From assembly GCA_963576475.1 (NCBI GenBank), contig OY754969.1:31050226-31114225 (forward strand): 64,000 bases of DNA, written 5' to 3'. The translations under genes were made by a program, and so were the position numbers. The DNA comes from Molanna angustata (Eukaryota; Arthropoda; Insecta; Trichoptera; Molannidae). The notes beneath the pieces are model-generated. The model was given only the letters and a program-made list of their open reading frames with translations. It was not told the origin of the DNA and did not search any database. Positions 10,585 through 20,454 of the stretch are shown here, in pieces (the stretch's first letter is position 1; each line of letters begins with the position of its first letter).

Positions 10585-11003
10585 TTGCTAAAAAGGATAT
10601 CGATGCGTTACTGGTCATCGAAAGAAAAAATTTTGAGAAAAATTTTCGGTCCCCTCTGCGATCAAGGCACGTGGAGAATCAGGTTCAACCACGAACTACA
10701 GAGCCTATTCAAGGAAACAAATATCGTTCAAACGATAAAAATAGGGAGGCTCCGCTGGTTAGGACATGTGCATCGCATGGAAGAAGACCAGACACCAAAA
10801 AGAATCCTCACAACGCGTCCGGAGGGTAGAAGGGGTGTGGGAACGCCGAAACTGCGATGGATGGATGAAGTTGAGAGGGACCTTCAAATAGCCGGTGTGC
10901 GGAATTGGAGAGAAAAGGCCATGGATAGGGTGCAATGGAGACGATTCCTTGAGGAAGCCAAGGCCCATCCTGGGCTTTGGAGCCACTGATGATGATGATG
11001 ATG
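10585..11003 (+). pseudogene. Non-LTR LINE 3' end, RT tail, with (TGA)n tail
   Basis: The 134-residue frame contains ILRKIFGPLCDQGTWRIR, KIGRLRWLGHVHRMEED, GTPKLRWMDEVERDL, MDRVQWRRFLEEAKAHPG and stops at GLWSH, directly before a TGATGATGATG tail. These motifs define the C-terminus of a widespread arthropod LINE lineage. Upstream, ALLVIERK is readable one frame over, so an indel in the adjacent A-run broke the frame; the listed ATG is not a real start. The palm and endonuclease are missing. A second 3' end of this family lies at 38690-38785. Confidence 0.8.
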
Positions 11004-11094
11004 CCTTTACATTGAAAACAGTACTAGTATTATTGTTGCATATAACCGATTAAAATTCAAATTTTATTTACGTTCAGCTGGAAACGAATATTAA

Positions 11095-11290
11095 ACGCAT
11101 ATTCAATTTTATTAAAATATCAAATGAATTAAGCTGGGAACGGTTTTAACATCCATTGTCATCGGGGATACAATACACTGAAAATGTCAGAGCTCAAACT
11201 GATCGGGAAGTTAGCATAAAATCGATTGTAAAATTCCAGTACCTACAATCAGACAGATAGACAGACAAGTGAAATCAAAGATAAATAATG
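11095..11290 (+). repeat. Dispersed repeat, copy 1 (pair with 11650-11845)
   Basis: Shares TTTTAACATCCATTGTCATCGG-like sequence, AATCGATTG.AAAATTCCAG and CAGACAGACA.GTGAAAT with 11650-11845 in direct orientation. No coding. Either a local duplication or two insertions of one AT-rich repeat. Confidence 0.6.
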
Positions 11291-11649
11291 CCTGAATATT
11301 ATGCAATATGTACCAGGAGCGTGCCTAGAACTTTCGGACTAGGCAAACCCTGAAAGAAATTTAATGATTTTTTAGCATCGTTGTTAATTTGAGTAGCCAT
11401 GAAAATATTTTAAAATCACATGCCAAAATAATATTTACATTTGTGACCCTGTCAAGCATCGTATCTAACGGTTTAATTTTTAATCTTGTAGTAGGTATGG
11501 TTTCAATAAAACAGACAAAAACAGACATAAGATCTTGATTTTTTTAACGTAGGTTTATTATTCTTAGGCAAGCCAAGATTTTCGGCTTCTATAAGCAATT
11601 CCGCTACTGATATGTACCTATCTATAGCAGTCACAATTCCAAAAATACG

Positions 11650-11845
11650 AAATTGTTCAATTTTATCAAAATATTAAATGAATCAAGCTGATTAAATTTT
11701 TAACATGCATTGTCATCGGGAATATATAAATTCTGCAAGTTTTAGAATTTGTGTATTATTTGCGTAATGGCCGGGAAATTTGTTAAAAATCGATTGGAAA
11801 ATTCCAGTTCAGACAGACACGTGAAATTAAAGAAAAATATGTAAA
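11650..11845 (+). repeat. Dispersed repeat, copy 2
   Basis: Direct partner of 11095-11290, recognisable by TCATCGGGAATA, AAAATCGATTGGAAAATTCC and AGACAGACACGTGAAAT. The intervening 360 bp is unrelated. Confidence 0.6.
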
Positions 11846-12940
11846 AATAAATATCGTTCGTATATCAGTACAAATAATAAAATGCTATGATACTATAAGT
11901 CTAGTATCCAGAGGAAAAGCGAAATGAATGAACAATCCTGTTATTTCTCAATTACAGGTAGGTATATTTAGTGCGCCATTTAAAATTTAAAATTCAACCG
12001 GTATATTTTGCTTATATGCCGTCGGTACAAATAGAGAGAATACAGGATAAAAAATGATTGCGTCAATTCAAACGGATAAATGGTTTAAGGGATAATCAGC
12101 CTTCAGCCAAATGAGTCAAAATGAATGGATATATAACGTGAATTTAAATTAAGCGTTTGAGTTAAAAGCAAAAGGGCGATTTTAAAAGCATTTTTTCGGC
12201 CAAGTTCAAACACGCGTAGCTTATGACGGATGATTTCGCTTATTTATTTAAATAATCACCGCGGTTTTTCACCAACATAGCCCCAGGAAATATTTTATAT
12301 TTAATGTACGCCGGATTATTACACCTATTACACTTTTTTTATTTTTGTTACATGAATGATAACGCTCAAATTAGGATGACTTGAGTAATTCAAAACAAAA
12401 ATATCACATTAGTTCTGTATTAAATTAACATATTACTGTGATTTTTGTTATAATTTGAGGGAACAGTTGGTGGGTTTGTAGATCACAATAAAAATTTAAA
12501 GATTTGATATTATTTTTATAGAAATACGTTTTTAGTACTAGTTGAAATTCAGCACTAATCTATATCAAAATAAACATTCACATATTACGTTCTCTCGATA
12601 AAACGTTTACGAAATGCAAGCAATATAATGTCTACCTTTAACAAGGGTAATTTTTGCCAAAAATAAATAGTATTACCTAAGGAATATAATATAATGTATA
12701 CGCATGAGACATGGGGCATTCGAAGAACGCGTGATCAAGGTTTTTAAATTTTGAAAACTGGAATATCATTGATGTTGATTGGATAAAGATGTTAGATGTC
12801 AAACAATGATCGGCATTCATGCGGCAGACGTGATACATATTTTTATCTCTTTGGAAACCACTGGTCATAAAACCTAAACATAGATGGAATAACCTAAGAG
12901 ATATCTGGTAAAAATGAACGTAAGATATTTTCACATACAC
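11846..12940. other. Spacer, nothing recognised
   Basis: No gene or repeat boundary can be supported. The 97-residue minus frame at 12677-12970 shows no family motif. Confidence 0.4.
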
Positions 12941-13140
12941 CTTTACCTTGAAAACACGACAGTATTTCAAAAACGGAAAACTAGTGTATGTATTTTGTTT
13001 TTAACAGACAGTCTGTTAAAAACAAAATACAAAGGCTACCTTGAAAAATGGCAATATGTCAAAAACGGAACCTTGAAAATAGGTCAGTATTTCAAAAACG
13101 TAATAGACTGCCCTGAAAAAAGAATAGCCTGTCAAAAACA
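12940..13140. repeat. Degenerate direct repeats around a perfect palindrome
   Basis: CCTTGAAAA followed by CAGTATTTCAAAAACG (or variants such as AATATGTCAAAAACGG) recurs at about 12944, 13039, 13072 and 13111. Between the first two lies a perfect palindrome at 12990-13030, with 20-bp arms GTATTTTGTTTTTAACAGAC and its complement around a single A. No ORF of note. Confidence 0.7.
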
Positions 13141-13149
13141 GAATTGACT

Positions 13150-14996
13150 AACATGAACGCTATATGAATTCTACAACTGTTCTACATCTGAATTCTACAA
13201 TAGTTCTTAGTTTTTATTTTATTTCTTATAAAAATTGTAAAAAAGGAGTATGAATGCCCTTGAATCTAAGAAATGTAACATGCTACATAACATCAAATAA
13301 GTGTATAATAGGAATAAAATGAAAGAAAATTGTCTTCATTGTTCCACCGACTCAAGTATTTAAAGGAGTTATCCCTTTCCTCCCTCGAGACTTGCAATAA
13401 AACTGCTACGCCTTCTGTACAGCTTGTGTTCTTGGTCGAAATTCTTTCAAGGGTTTTAGCTGTAGGTGGGTATTTCGAAAACGATTTTTTATCTCAACGA
13501 CCCCGATCTGCTAGCTAATTTGATTTTATCATGTTACATTTAAAAGAATTTTGGATAATACTAGGTTTATGAAAATTGCTGTATATGTCCGTCTATGTTG
13601 ATATGTATATTGTATACCTGTTTGGGCAATAATGAATATTGTATCTTAATTTTAATTTATTAATGAATATTGTCATATTTTTTATTTATAATATAACAAG
13701 CAAGTAGGCTATTTAATCGGGATCTGCCATCTGTCGAAATATTTTGAAATCCGAACATATCCGAGGCCAGATATATGGAGACTTTTGTTTTTTCTGCTGA
13801 AAACGTGACATAAAGTTTCGTCGGCCGATTTCTGCGGGTTGGAATTCGGCTCACATTTTTATCGCGTATTTTTGGTGTTGTGTGCTGTTTGTGACTAGAT
13901 CCTGTTCTGTCACACTATTGACGACCCTACCTCTTCCTGTGAGCAATATAATTGAACATCGGAGCTGTTCCTGTGTTTCTGTGAAGATATAAAGATACGT
14001 CTTAAGTAATTGACTAGCTATATTAACAGATGGAATAACAGATCTCGAATTGTAGTAGACTTGCTCACAATAATAATTTTTGATTTGGATTAATTAAGCC
14101 TCAAACCCCCGGACAGCGGGATATTTACATAAAATGCCTGCATAATTGTTTCAATTTACTAAGTTACTAAAGAAGACAAACGCACTATGAAGTTCCATGT
14201 TATTAAGAGTAAATATTGCATGCCCACGAAAACTGATCATAATGATCGGAATTCTTCAATTTGTTTCATTTTCAGAAAAATAACTGTATGGAAACAAAAA
14301 AAATGTCTCGAACATTCGCTTTGATTTTTTGCACTTTTTAAGGACCAGCAGGCATATTCCGATTCTTTTATCGCGGAGCTGTCATTCATAACTATGCATA
14401 ATCTGTGAAACGAATGTGTGTACGCGTCGCTTTATGTCTTTACACAAAACTTAACACCACCTCGATATGCCGCATAACACATTAAATTCACCTGTCGAAT
14501 GTCATCATTCACTTTACATTCTGTGATACGTAAAGATCAGCGGAACTTATCGCAAAATATTACACGTGAATGGGAATAATGCCCCAGAAATATATCAACG
14601 TATAGTTATGAAAATTATTTAAAAATTGCTGTAAAAATGATATTTGTAATATATGTAATTTTCTGTAAAACAATATTAAAAATAAGTATGATATATTTTT
14701 TTCGAAACTTACTGTTAACGAATTTTAGTAATTTGATCTCAAAATATTCCCGAAATGCTTTGTTTGCGGTAATATGCCCTCACAAAGGTCTTTTCATACA
14801 TTATTATAAGATTATCATTCGTGTTTGTTTGGGACTCATCATGATCTGTTTAATTCCCAATTAATATAAATACAGCGAGAGTATACATACAAGGTACCGA
14901 TATATCAAATAAACAATAAATTGATCATATCCTAACTTTGTCAAACCGCTACGATGTGTATTATGGGGTATGGAGATGCAAACAACTGATAATAAA
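13150..14996. other. Long gene-free stretch
   Basis: Only short frames of 60-75 residues without recognisable domains. AT-rich, with some less AT-biased sequence around 13800-13990. I see no element termini. Confidence 0.35.
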
Positions 14997-16018
14997 CTAG
15001 TTGCATGTAACACATGAGATCCAACTGTCGACAGCGATAGTATGTATAGTTGAAGAATAAGTACCAAACCCATAAATAAAAATTATTTATTATTTTATGA
15101 TATTTAGTTTTCTATACAACACATGTACCTAGGTAGTCAAGATAGGATAGTATGGAGGTCAGTCTTTTTTTCCTACCCGGAATATGAAAACAGCATGATG
15201 GTATATGTATATTGTATGTTTAGAGATGAAGTATCAAACTATTAAGTCTTCTTTGATATTGTGTATAGGTGACTACCATACAAATTGTATGAAGCGATGT
15301 CGTCACTAAATTCAATTTTTATAAAAATTGTTAAAAAAAATTTGAGATGTACTGCTACAATGTCAATATTTTTTATATAAAATTAAATAATCTAGTTGGG
15401 GTGTTTCGGCTTTTTTCGATATTTAAAAAAAAAATGGAAATATAGGCAGTTAAACTCATAAATTTATCATAAAAAAAATACTTTTCTTAATAAAAAATGT
15501 TTGAGAAACCCTGGAATTTTTTTGAAAAAACTAATTTGAGATTTTGTATTTGTCTATGTTTATACCAATTTTCAGCGTTCTAGCTTTTATGGTTTCTGAG
15601 ATATAGGGAAAAATAAAATAAAAATTCAAAAGTTGATAACCCCTGACTGAAACAAAAATTCAAAATTCCGAGTATAAAAGTTTTGTAGGCCTGTAACTGT
15701 TTATATATTCTGAAATTTTAGGCTCTGTAAATTGAGCGGATCAAAAGTTATAAGGGGGGGGGACACACACACACACACACACAGACATACACACACACAC
15801 ACACACACAGACACACGAAATGTTCTACTCCGAATTCTGAGTAAATCCGTGTATGGAACATATATGCTGCGAAGCCTCTAAGTTGGTGTTTTTTGACTTC
15901 AAAGTTGGAAAAGCCGTGAAAAAAGTAGACCTCTCCATACAATTCTCGCGTATTCTGGCTTGATACATTGTCGATATGTTAAGAGAACAAAGTTCTCCTG
16001 AACAAATCGACAGTTGGA
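14997..16018 (-). mobile_element. RepA copy A: Helitron-like non-autonomous element
   Basis: Read on the minus strand it begins TCCAACTGTCGATTTGTTC and ends CATGTGTTACATGCAACTAG. The last 20 bases form a CATGT/ACATG hairpin followed by CTAG. The base before the TC start is A and the base after CTAG is T. TC...hairpin-CTAG between A and T is the Helitron signature. The inner element carries a G run with a (CA)n tract at about 15755-15815. It encodes no Rep/helicase. The 64-residue minus frame ending in C/V repeats is only the translated microsatellite. Confidence 0.8.
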
Positions 16019-16205
16019 TTACTAGCTATAATTACCAGATGTTATCAACAAAACTCAATTTGTTCTATTCAGAAACTACAATGATAATAATAGGTATATT
16101 ATAATAAAATCTCGTTGTTTCAACTGAAAAGGACATAACGGTTTGGGTGAGATATGCCATGATGGTATGAATGAATATTAATTATAAAATGTTAACCACA
16201 GAATA
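16019..16205. other. Short spacer
   Basis: AT-rich; nothing recognised. Confidence 0.3.
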
Positions 16206-16209
16206 CTCG

Positions 16210-16345
16210 TGGGATGGATGAGGTTCAGATCAATTCCGGGGTCCTATGGGATCCAAAAATGCCAACAATGTTGAAAGGCAAAGTGTATCAGACATTCGTC
16301 AGACCGGCACTACTCTATGGCTCCGAATGCTGGATGCAATGTACA
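16210..16345 (+). pseudogene. LINE RT fragment (post-palm segment)
   Basis: Reads GVLWDPKMPTMLKGKVYQTFVRPALLYGSECW, a segment just after the RT palm in insect RTE-like elements (KGKVYxTxVRPALLYGSECW). No start or stop of its own; similarity ends abruptly at about 16345, where an unrelated frame begins. The first piece of a mosaic. Confidence 0.75.
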
Positions 16346-16548
16346 ACTCTTACCCTATATATGCGTCCTATGACTGAGGATAGCGGCTGCAGTCCGTCTC
16401 CACACGTATGGCCCGCCTCCATGCCAATCTGTTTTGGGCTGAACGCAGAGCACCAGTCACCGAAGACCCGATTGTGGACTTAACCAGATCGCTCCATCTG
16501 GTCGGTGAGCGACCACGAGATATCCGTCCCTCCACGCTGCCCAACAAG
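16345..16548 (+). pseudogene. Coding-like fragment of unknown origin
   Basis: An open frame with good codon character reads LQSVSTRMARLHANLFWAE, then RRAPVTEDPIVDLTRSLHLV. GC content is higher than the flanks. It sits between two RT pieces, so it is probably a retroelement-derived segment, but I do not recognise the family. Confidence 0.3.
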
Positions 16549-16840
16549 CTACTCGAGGTAGTACGGTTCCCTTCTTACAATGTATCCAAAGCATTCCTGA
16601 ATTATCTGTCGCACGTTCAGGATCTGTTCCCTTGTTCCCCTTCCACTCACAAAACCAGTCTGCTCAGGTGGTATTTGCCAGTCCAGATAGTGTTTCAGCC
16701 TTTTGTTCAGAATGTGCAATAAATCTTTGCTGGCATGGGATATGAGAGCGATCATTCTGTAGTTGTCACATTTGGCAGGTGATCCTTTTTTGTCACAGAC
16801 TGTCCAATCTTTCGGTCAGATACCAGTTTTCCAGACCTTA
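16549..16840 (-). pseudogene. LINE RT fragment (fingers/palm start), minus strand
   Basis: The minus strand reads a WYLTERLDS-like stretch, KGSPAKCDNYRMIALISHAS, KDLLHILNKRLKHYL, IPPEQTGFVSGRGTREQI and LNVRQIIQECF. NYRxIALISHASKxLLxIL and EQxGFxxGRGTREQI are the N-terminal RT motifs of RTE-like insect elements. The palm (DYSKAFD, FADD) is missing. A small frameshift lies near 16755-16790. Confidence 0.8.
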
Positions 16841-16854
16841 TTAAATAAAAAGTA

Positions 16855-17190
16855 CAATAGACTCCTACTCCAGGCAACCGGAAACTGCTGAAATGCGTAT
16901 GCTGAAATGGACAGCTGGAGTGTCCTTACGGGACAAAATAAAAATCACGCATTCGTGGAAGCCTCAGCGTTACTGATATACATAGTAAGATATAGGAAAG
17001 ACAGTTGAGATGGTACAGATGGTTGCTGGATTGTGCAAAGACGAAACCAATTGCAGAGACATGGCCTAGGTGATATAATAAAAGAAAGAAGGACCTATAC
17101 TTTGAGGACGAGGAGAGCTGACTCCAACAGTCATCATAGATAAGAGTTGGGGTATAGCAAGGGAGAAGAAGATGATTTATAAGAATCAAA
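16855..17190 (+). pseudogene. Degraded LINE RT tail fragment, plus strand
   Basis: Across frames I can read AEM-MLKWTAGVSLRDKIK, which matches the AEMRMLRWMCGVTRxDxIRN motif after the RT palm, then a VEMVQM/LRWYGHV-like remnant. Multiple stops and frameshifts. Oriented opposite to the neighbouring 16549-16840 piece. Confidence 0.55.
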
Positions 17191-17660
17191 AATACGTGAG
17201 TTAAAAGTATAGACTACGCTATAAAAAGAAATCAGTTGAGTCTTAAGACATCAACTCTTTGTTAACAGCAATTTATTCTTTTTTCAGATTTTTTTTTTAT
17301 TAAAGTAATTCAATATTTTTATTTGGCCTAAAAAGTTGAAGTGTAAACGTGAAAAATGTATACATGCTGTAGCGCCATCTCGATAGCATTTTCCGAGATA
17401 GGGAAATCTTTTTGTATTCGAATCACGCTCTCGCTATAAAGTTTACAAGTAAATAAAGTGAAAGTGCGATAAAACATTAATTTTCTCACCTTTAATGCGA
17501 CCTTTCAAGGACTCGTGCCTACAATAAAACTGTATACCCATACACCTTTAGTAGTGATGGGAAAAAAGGCTAAAGACCTATGCTCTATATATAATATGAG
17601 TGCGTTTGAAAGAGACAGATAATAAATGTTAGAAAAAAGCAGTTTTTTTTTCAGTTGAAA
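17190..17660. other. Spacer, nothing recognised
   Basis: AT-rich; serves as target DNA for the insertion at 17672. Confidence 0.4.
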
Positions 17661-17671
17661 AATAAAAATAC

Positions 17672-18129
17672 TTACTTACTTACTTACTCAGCCTCTTCTT
17701 GAGTCCAGTGTTGGACTAAGGCCTTCCGCTTGGACTTCCACTGGTCTCTATCCTGTGCCATTCTTTGCCATTCAGGACCTGCCACTTTTTTGATGTCATC
17801 GGACCATCTGGTCTGGGGCCTTCCCACGCTTCTGCTTCCCGTTCTTGGCCTCCAGTCCATCACAGTTTTTGTCCATCGTCCATCTGACATCCGAGATACA
17901 TGACCCGCCCAACTCCACTTTAACTCCGCTATTCTTTTGGCCACATCCGCTACTCCTGTGTTCTTCCTAATCCATTCATTAGTTTTTGACGCTTGTGTAC
18001 TCCCAGTGCTCACTTACGGCTTTGAAACATCCGCATTTACTAAGGAAATGATGGAAAAGCTAAGAGTGACACAAAGAGCGATGGAAAGAAGAATGTTGAA
18101 TATCTCGCTAAGTGACCACAAAACTGATG
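17672..18129 (-). mobile_element. 5'-inverted RTE-like LINE insertion with perfect TSD
   Basis: The 3' part (17672 to about 17984, minus) encodes KTNEWIRKNTGVADVAKRI, WSWAGHVSRMSDGRWTK, GRPQTRWSDDIKK and ALVQHWTQEEAE, then a (GTAA)n tail at 17671-17690. The adjoining part (about 17985-18129) is on the plus strand and encodes the segment that should precede it: FDACVLPVLTYGFET, KLRVTQRAMERRMLNISLSD and HKTDE. Both parts end in the same short AAAACTxATGAA sequence. AATAAAAATAC flanks the whole unit exactly (17661-17671 and 18130-18140). This is the structure expected from one target-primed insertion with twin priming. Confidence 0.9.
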
Positions 18130-18249
18130 AATAAAAATACATATATCAAAAATATTATTATCCAACGAACAACTCTAATTGATATAGAAAAGTCAATGAG
18201 TAGGTTGGTAATGGTTGCATTTTTTGCTAGTGAAAATACTATATAGGTA

Positions 18250-18500
18250 TTTCGAGTATTTATTTATTTATTTAATATTGCTTCTCGGGCAACTAACAGT
18301 TACTATGTCTAATATTAATTTAACACGCACCCAATAACAAGTTGCCACATTCTGGAGACTGACGATATTAATCGTCTCACAGATCCAGACTGAAAACATA
18401 AATAAAAACTGTGTCTCCACCGGAAATCGAACCAGGGACCTTTGGATCAGCAGTCAGATACCCAACCAACTGTGAAACGAAAGCTGACGATAAATAATAC
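18250..18500 (-). mobile_element. tRNA-derived SINE with (AAAT)n tail
   Basis: The minus strand has an internal promoter: an A-box-like segment near CAGTTGGTTGGGTATCTGAC and a B-box-like GGTTCGATTTCC (18426-18437). The body runs through CAGTCTGGATCTGTGAGACG and AACTTGTTATTGGGTGCGTG and ends in an ATTTA-type tail at 18256-18272. It is too divergent for a functional tRNA. A related head lies at 18600-18715. Confidence 0.65.
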
Positions 18501-18599
18501 TTTTTAAAGATGTTTGCACCATATTATTCGAAGGTATAGATGTCAGTTGTCTTAAAACACCGCTAAACTATACATTGGACAGGCGTGCAAGCATTGTGT

Positions 18600-18715
18600 A
18601 AAATTATTATGAGAGATACACAGCCGTTAACCAACTGATTTGCTACACAGCGTTTATTAGTACCTTTAGTTCAGCAGTCAGATATCTAACCAACTGAGCC
18701 ACGAAGGCCAACTGA
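18600..18715 (-). mobile_element. tRNA-derived SINE head fragment
   Basis: The minus strand reads CGTGGCTCAGTTGGTTAGAT then ATCTGACTGCTGAACTAAAGG, a good A-box and anticodon-arm-like stretch shared with the SINE at 18250-18500. The B box is not clear. 5' part only. Confidence 0.55.
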
Positions 18716-18958
18716 GTATCGTGGTATAGTGGAGAAAAAGTAATTATCAATTTTTAAGCGTATTTTTTATATCAACTTCATCATGCGGAGAGTTTTGTTA
18801 TTAAGTATTTGTGTATATGAAATTTATGTTTTCTATACAATTCGATCGACTTCGATTGATTGTAAATGTTTTTTTGTTTAGACGCAGTACTTTTATTTTT
18901 TATTATTTCAAGTGTTTATCTTTGAATTGTTTATACGTTCTGGAAAATTTTGTTTGTT
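18716..18958. other. Spacer with a RepB 3'-end remnant
   Basis: About 18722-18775 (TATAGTGGAGA, TCAATTTTTAAGCGTATTTT) resembles the reversed 3' end of RepB seen at 28561 and 29144. The rest is not recognised. Confidence 0.35.
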
Positions 18959-18959
18959 T

Positions 18960-19640
18960 TTTAATTTTTGGACAAAGGCCTCCTTAATACTTTTCCATTT
19001 AATATGTAGTTTGGGCTGTTTGTACTGGACACCTTCGAGAGGAGGGTGCTGCGTAGAATACTGGGGCCCATGAATGATGGCGAAGCCTGGAGAGTGTGCT
19101 ACAACGATGAGCTGCACAGCATCTACAAGGCACCCAGAATATCTGTACATGCCAGACTGAACAGGCTAAGATGGGGCGGACATGTGCAGAGAATGCCATC
19201 ATAACGGGCACCAAAAAGGATCCTAGAAGGGCACCCAGGTGGAAGAAGGAGGGTCGGGATGCCAAGGCTACGGTGGGAAGACGAAGTTAGAATGGATGCT
19301 GCTGAACTGCTCCAGGCAACGGATTGGAAGGCCGAGGCGGGAGATAGGAGAGGTTGGAGGCGAAGACGAAGACGCCAAGGGTTCATATGGGCTGTAGAAC
19401 CATCGAAGAAGAAGAAGAAGCTTGGGCTGTTTGCTGCCATCAACCACCCTAACGCCGAACGCATCTGTCTATCTTTTTAGTGGTCTTCTTACGCCTCTTT
19501 TGTTGGTCCAGGGCGTCCACTTCAGAACCCTAGGTGACCATCTGACACTGTCTTGTCTTGTCCCCCAATTGACATTTCAAATTTGCTGTTCTTTCCGCAA
19601 GACTGTTCTCGTACATTACTATTCAAAGCACATTAATGTT
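18960..19640 (-). pseudogene. Older LINE 3' fragment, split by a later insertion
   Basis: GGACAAAGGCCTCCTTAATA (18970-18989) and, beyond the insertion, ACGCATCTGTCTATC, GGTCTTCTTACGCCTC and GTCCAGGGCGTCCACTTC (19440-19530) resemble, as recalled, the reverse complement of a widespread insect LINE 3' region. No complete frame remains. The interrupting element at 19023-19421 is bounded by a 12-bp TSD, so this fragment is the older layer. The similarity is from memory of the family. Confidence 0.4.
19023..19421 (+). mobile_element. 5'-truncated LINE insertion with 12-bp TSD and (GAA)n tail
   Basis: Encodes DTFERRVLRRILGPMNDGEA, RLNRLRWGGHVQRM, a stop, APKRILEGHPGGRRRVGMPR, LRWEDEVRMDAAELL and DRRGWRRRRRRQGF, the C-terminal tail of a LINE related to the one at 10.6 kb but distinct (different tail, different post-RWMD motif). 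It ends with five AAG/GAA units. TTGGGCTGTTTG lies exactly at both sides (19011-19022 and 19422-19433). 5' truncated and inactive; one in-frame stop after QRMPS. Confidence 0.88.
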
Positions 19641-20454
19641 GGACTCACAGTTTTTCGTCTTTTTAACGCAAAAATAACGAGTTTAATCGTTTAAACAACG
19701 CCGAAACAGTTCATGTGTTGTGTTGTTGGAAGCGCTTTCTCACGCACTAACGTCATGTTGAAAACATTTACAAAATAAATACGACATTAACTAATGTGGG
19801 TGTTAAACCTCTTCAGAAACATTTTCAGACAAATAACAGTTTCCTTGTAGTTCTTGTTTAGCATGTATTGCGGTGGATACATACTGGGTGATGGGAAAAG
19901 TTCTTTCGCTAGGTAAAAATTATTTTCAGAATTATCTTATTTTCTGTGTATAAGGGCCTGGTGTTATATTCAACCTATGCGAGTTTAGAAAAAAAACTAG
20001 TTCCCTTAGGTATATCGCTAATCAATATTTGGTGAGTTGCATTAGAAAAATATAATTTGGGATTATAGAGGCGCACTAATTTTCATGTAGTTGTCGCCAA
20101 ATATCTTTAAATTTTAGCCGAGAAGGGGGACGATTTCCACGTAAACCAACGAAATAAAAAGACACAAATTTGCGCTCTGCGCAAACGGAAGCTCGTTCAA
20201 GATGTTTGACGAAAATTATAGTTGTAAATTAATGATTTCAAAAAACCAAATTCCGTTAAAAACTTTAATCAAAAAGTTTATTTGAAAGGATTTGTGGTTT
20301 TTAAGTTGACATATTTTTCGCACATTAGGTATATGGATAGCAGAAAATATCGTTTTAGAAATTTTATTCGATTTCATCCACTTAACGTATTAGGAAATAA
20401 GAAAATGTATGTTGAAAATTATTTTTAGACACACCAATTAAAGAGATGCGAGTG
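19641..20454. other. Spacer with a small shared hairpin repeat
   Basis: 20156-20206 matches 30203-30253 closely (AAAAAGACACAAATTTGCGC, CTCTGCGCAA, CGGA, GTTCAAG). The TTGCGC/GCGCAA arms can form a hairpin. The rest is AT-rich and unassigned. Confidence 0.5.

Noticed and set aside
15748..15942. Conserved 64-95 residue protein beginning MYGEVYFFHGF on the minus strand (also at 37878 and 45380)
   Set aside because: It lies in RepA copies and ends in Cys/Val repeats from the CA array; conservation is due to the repeat, not coding.
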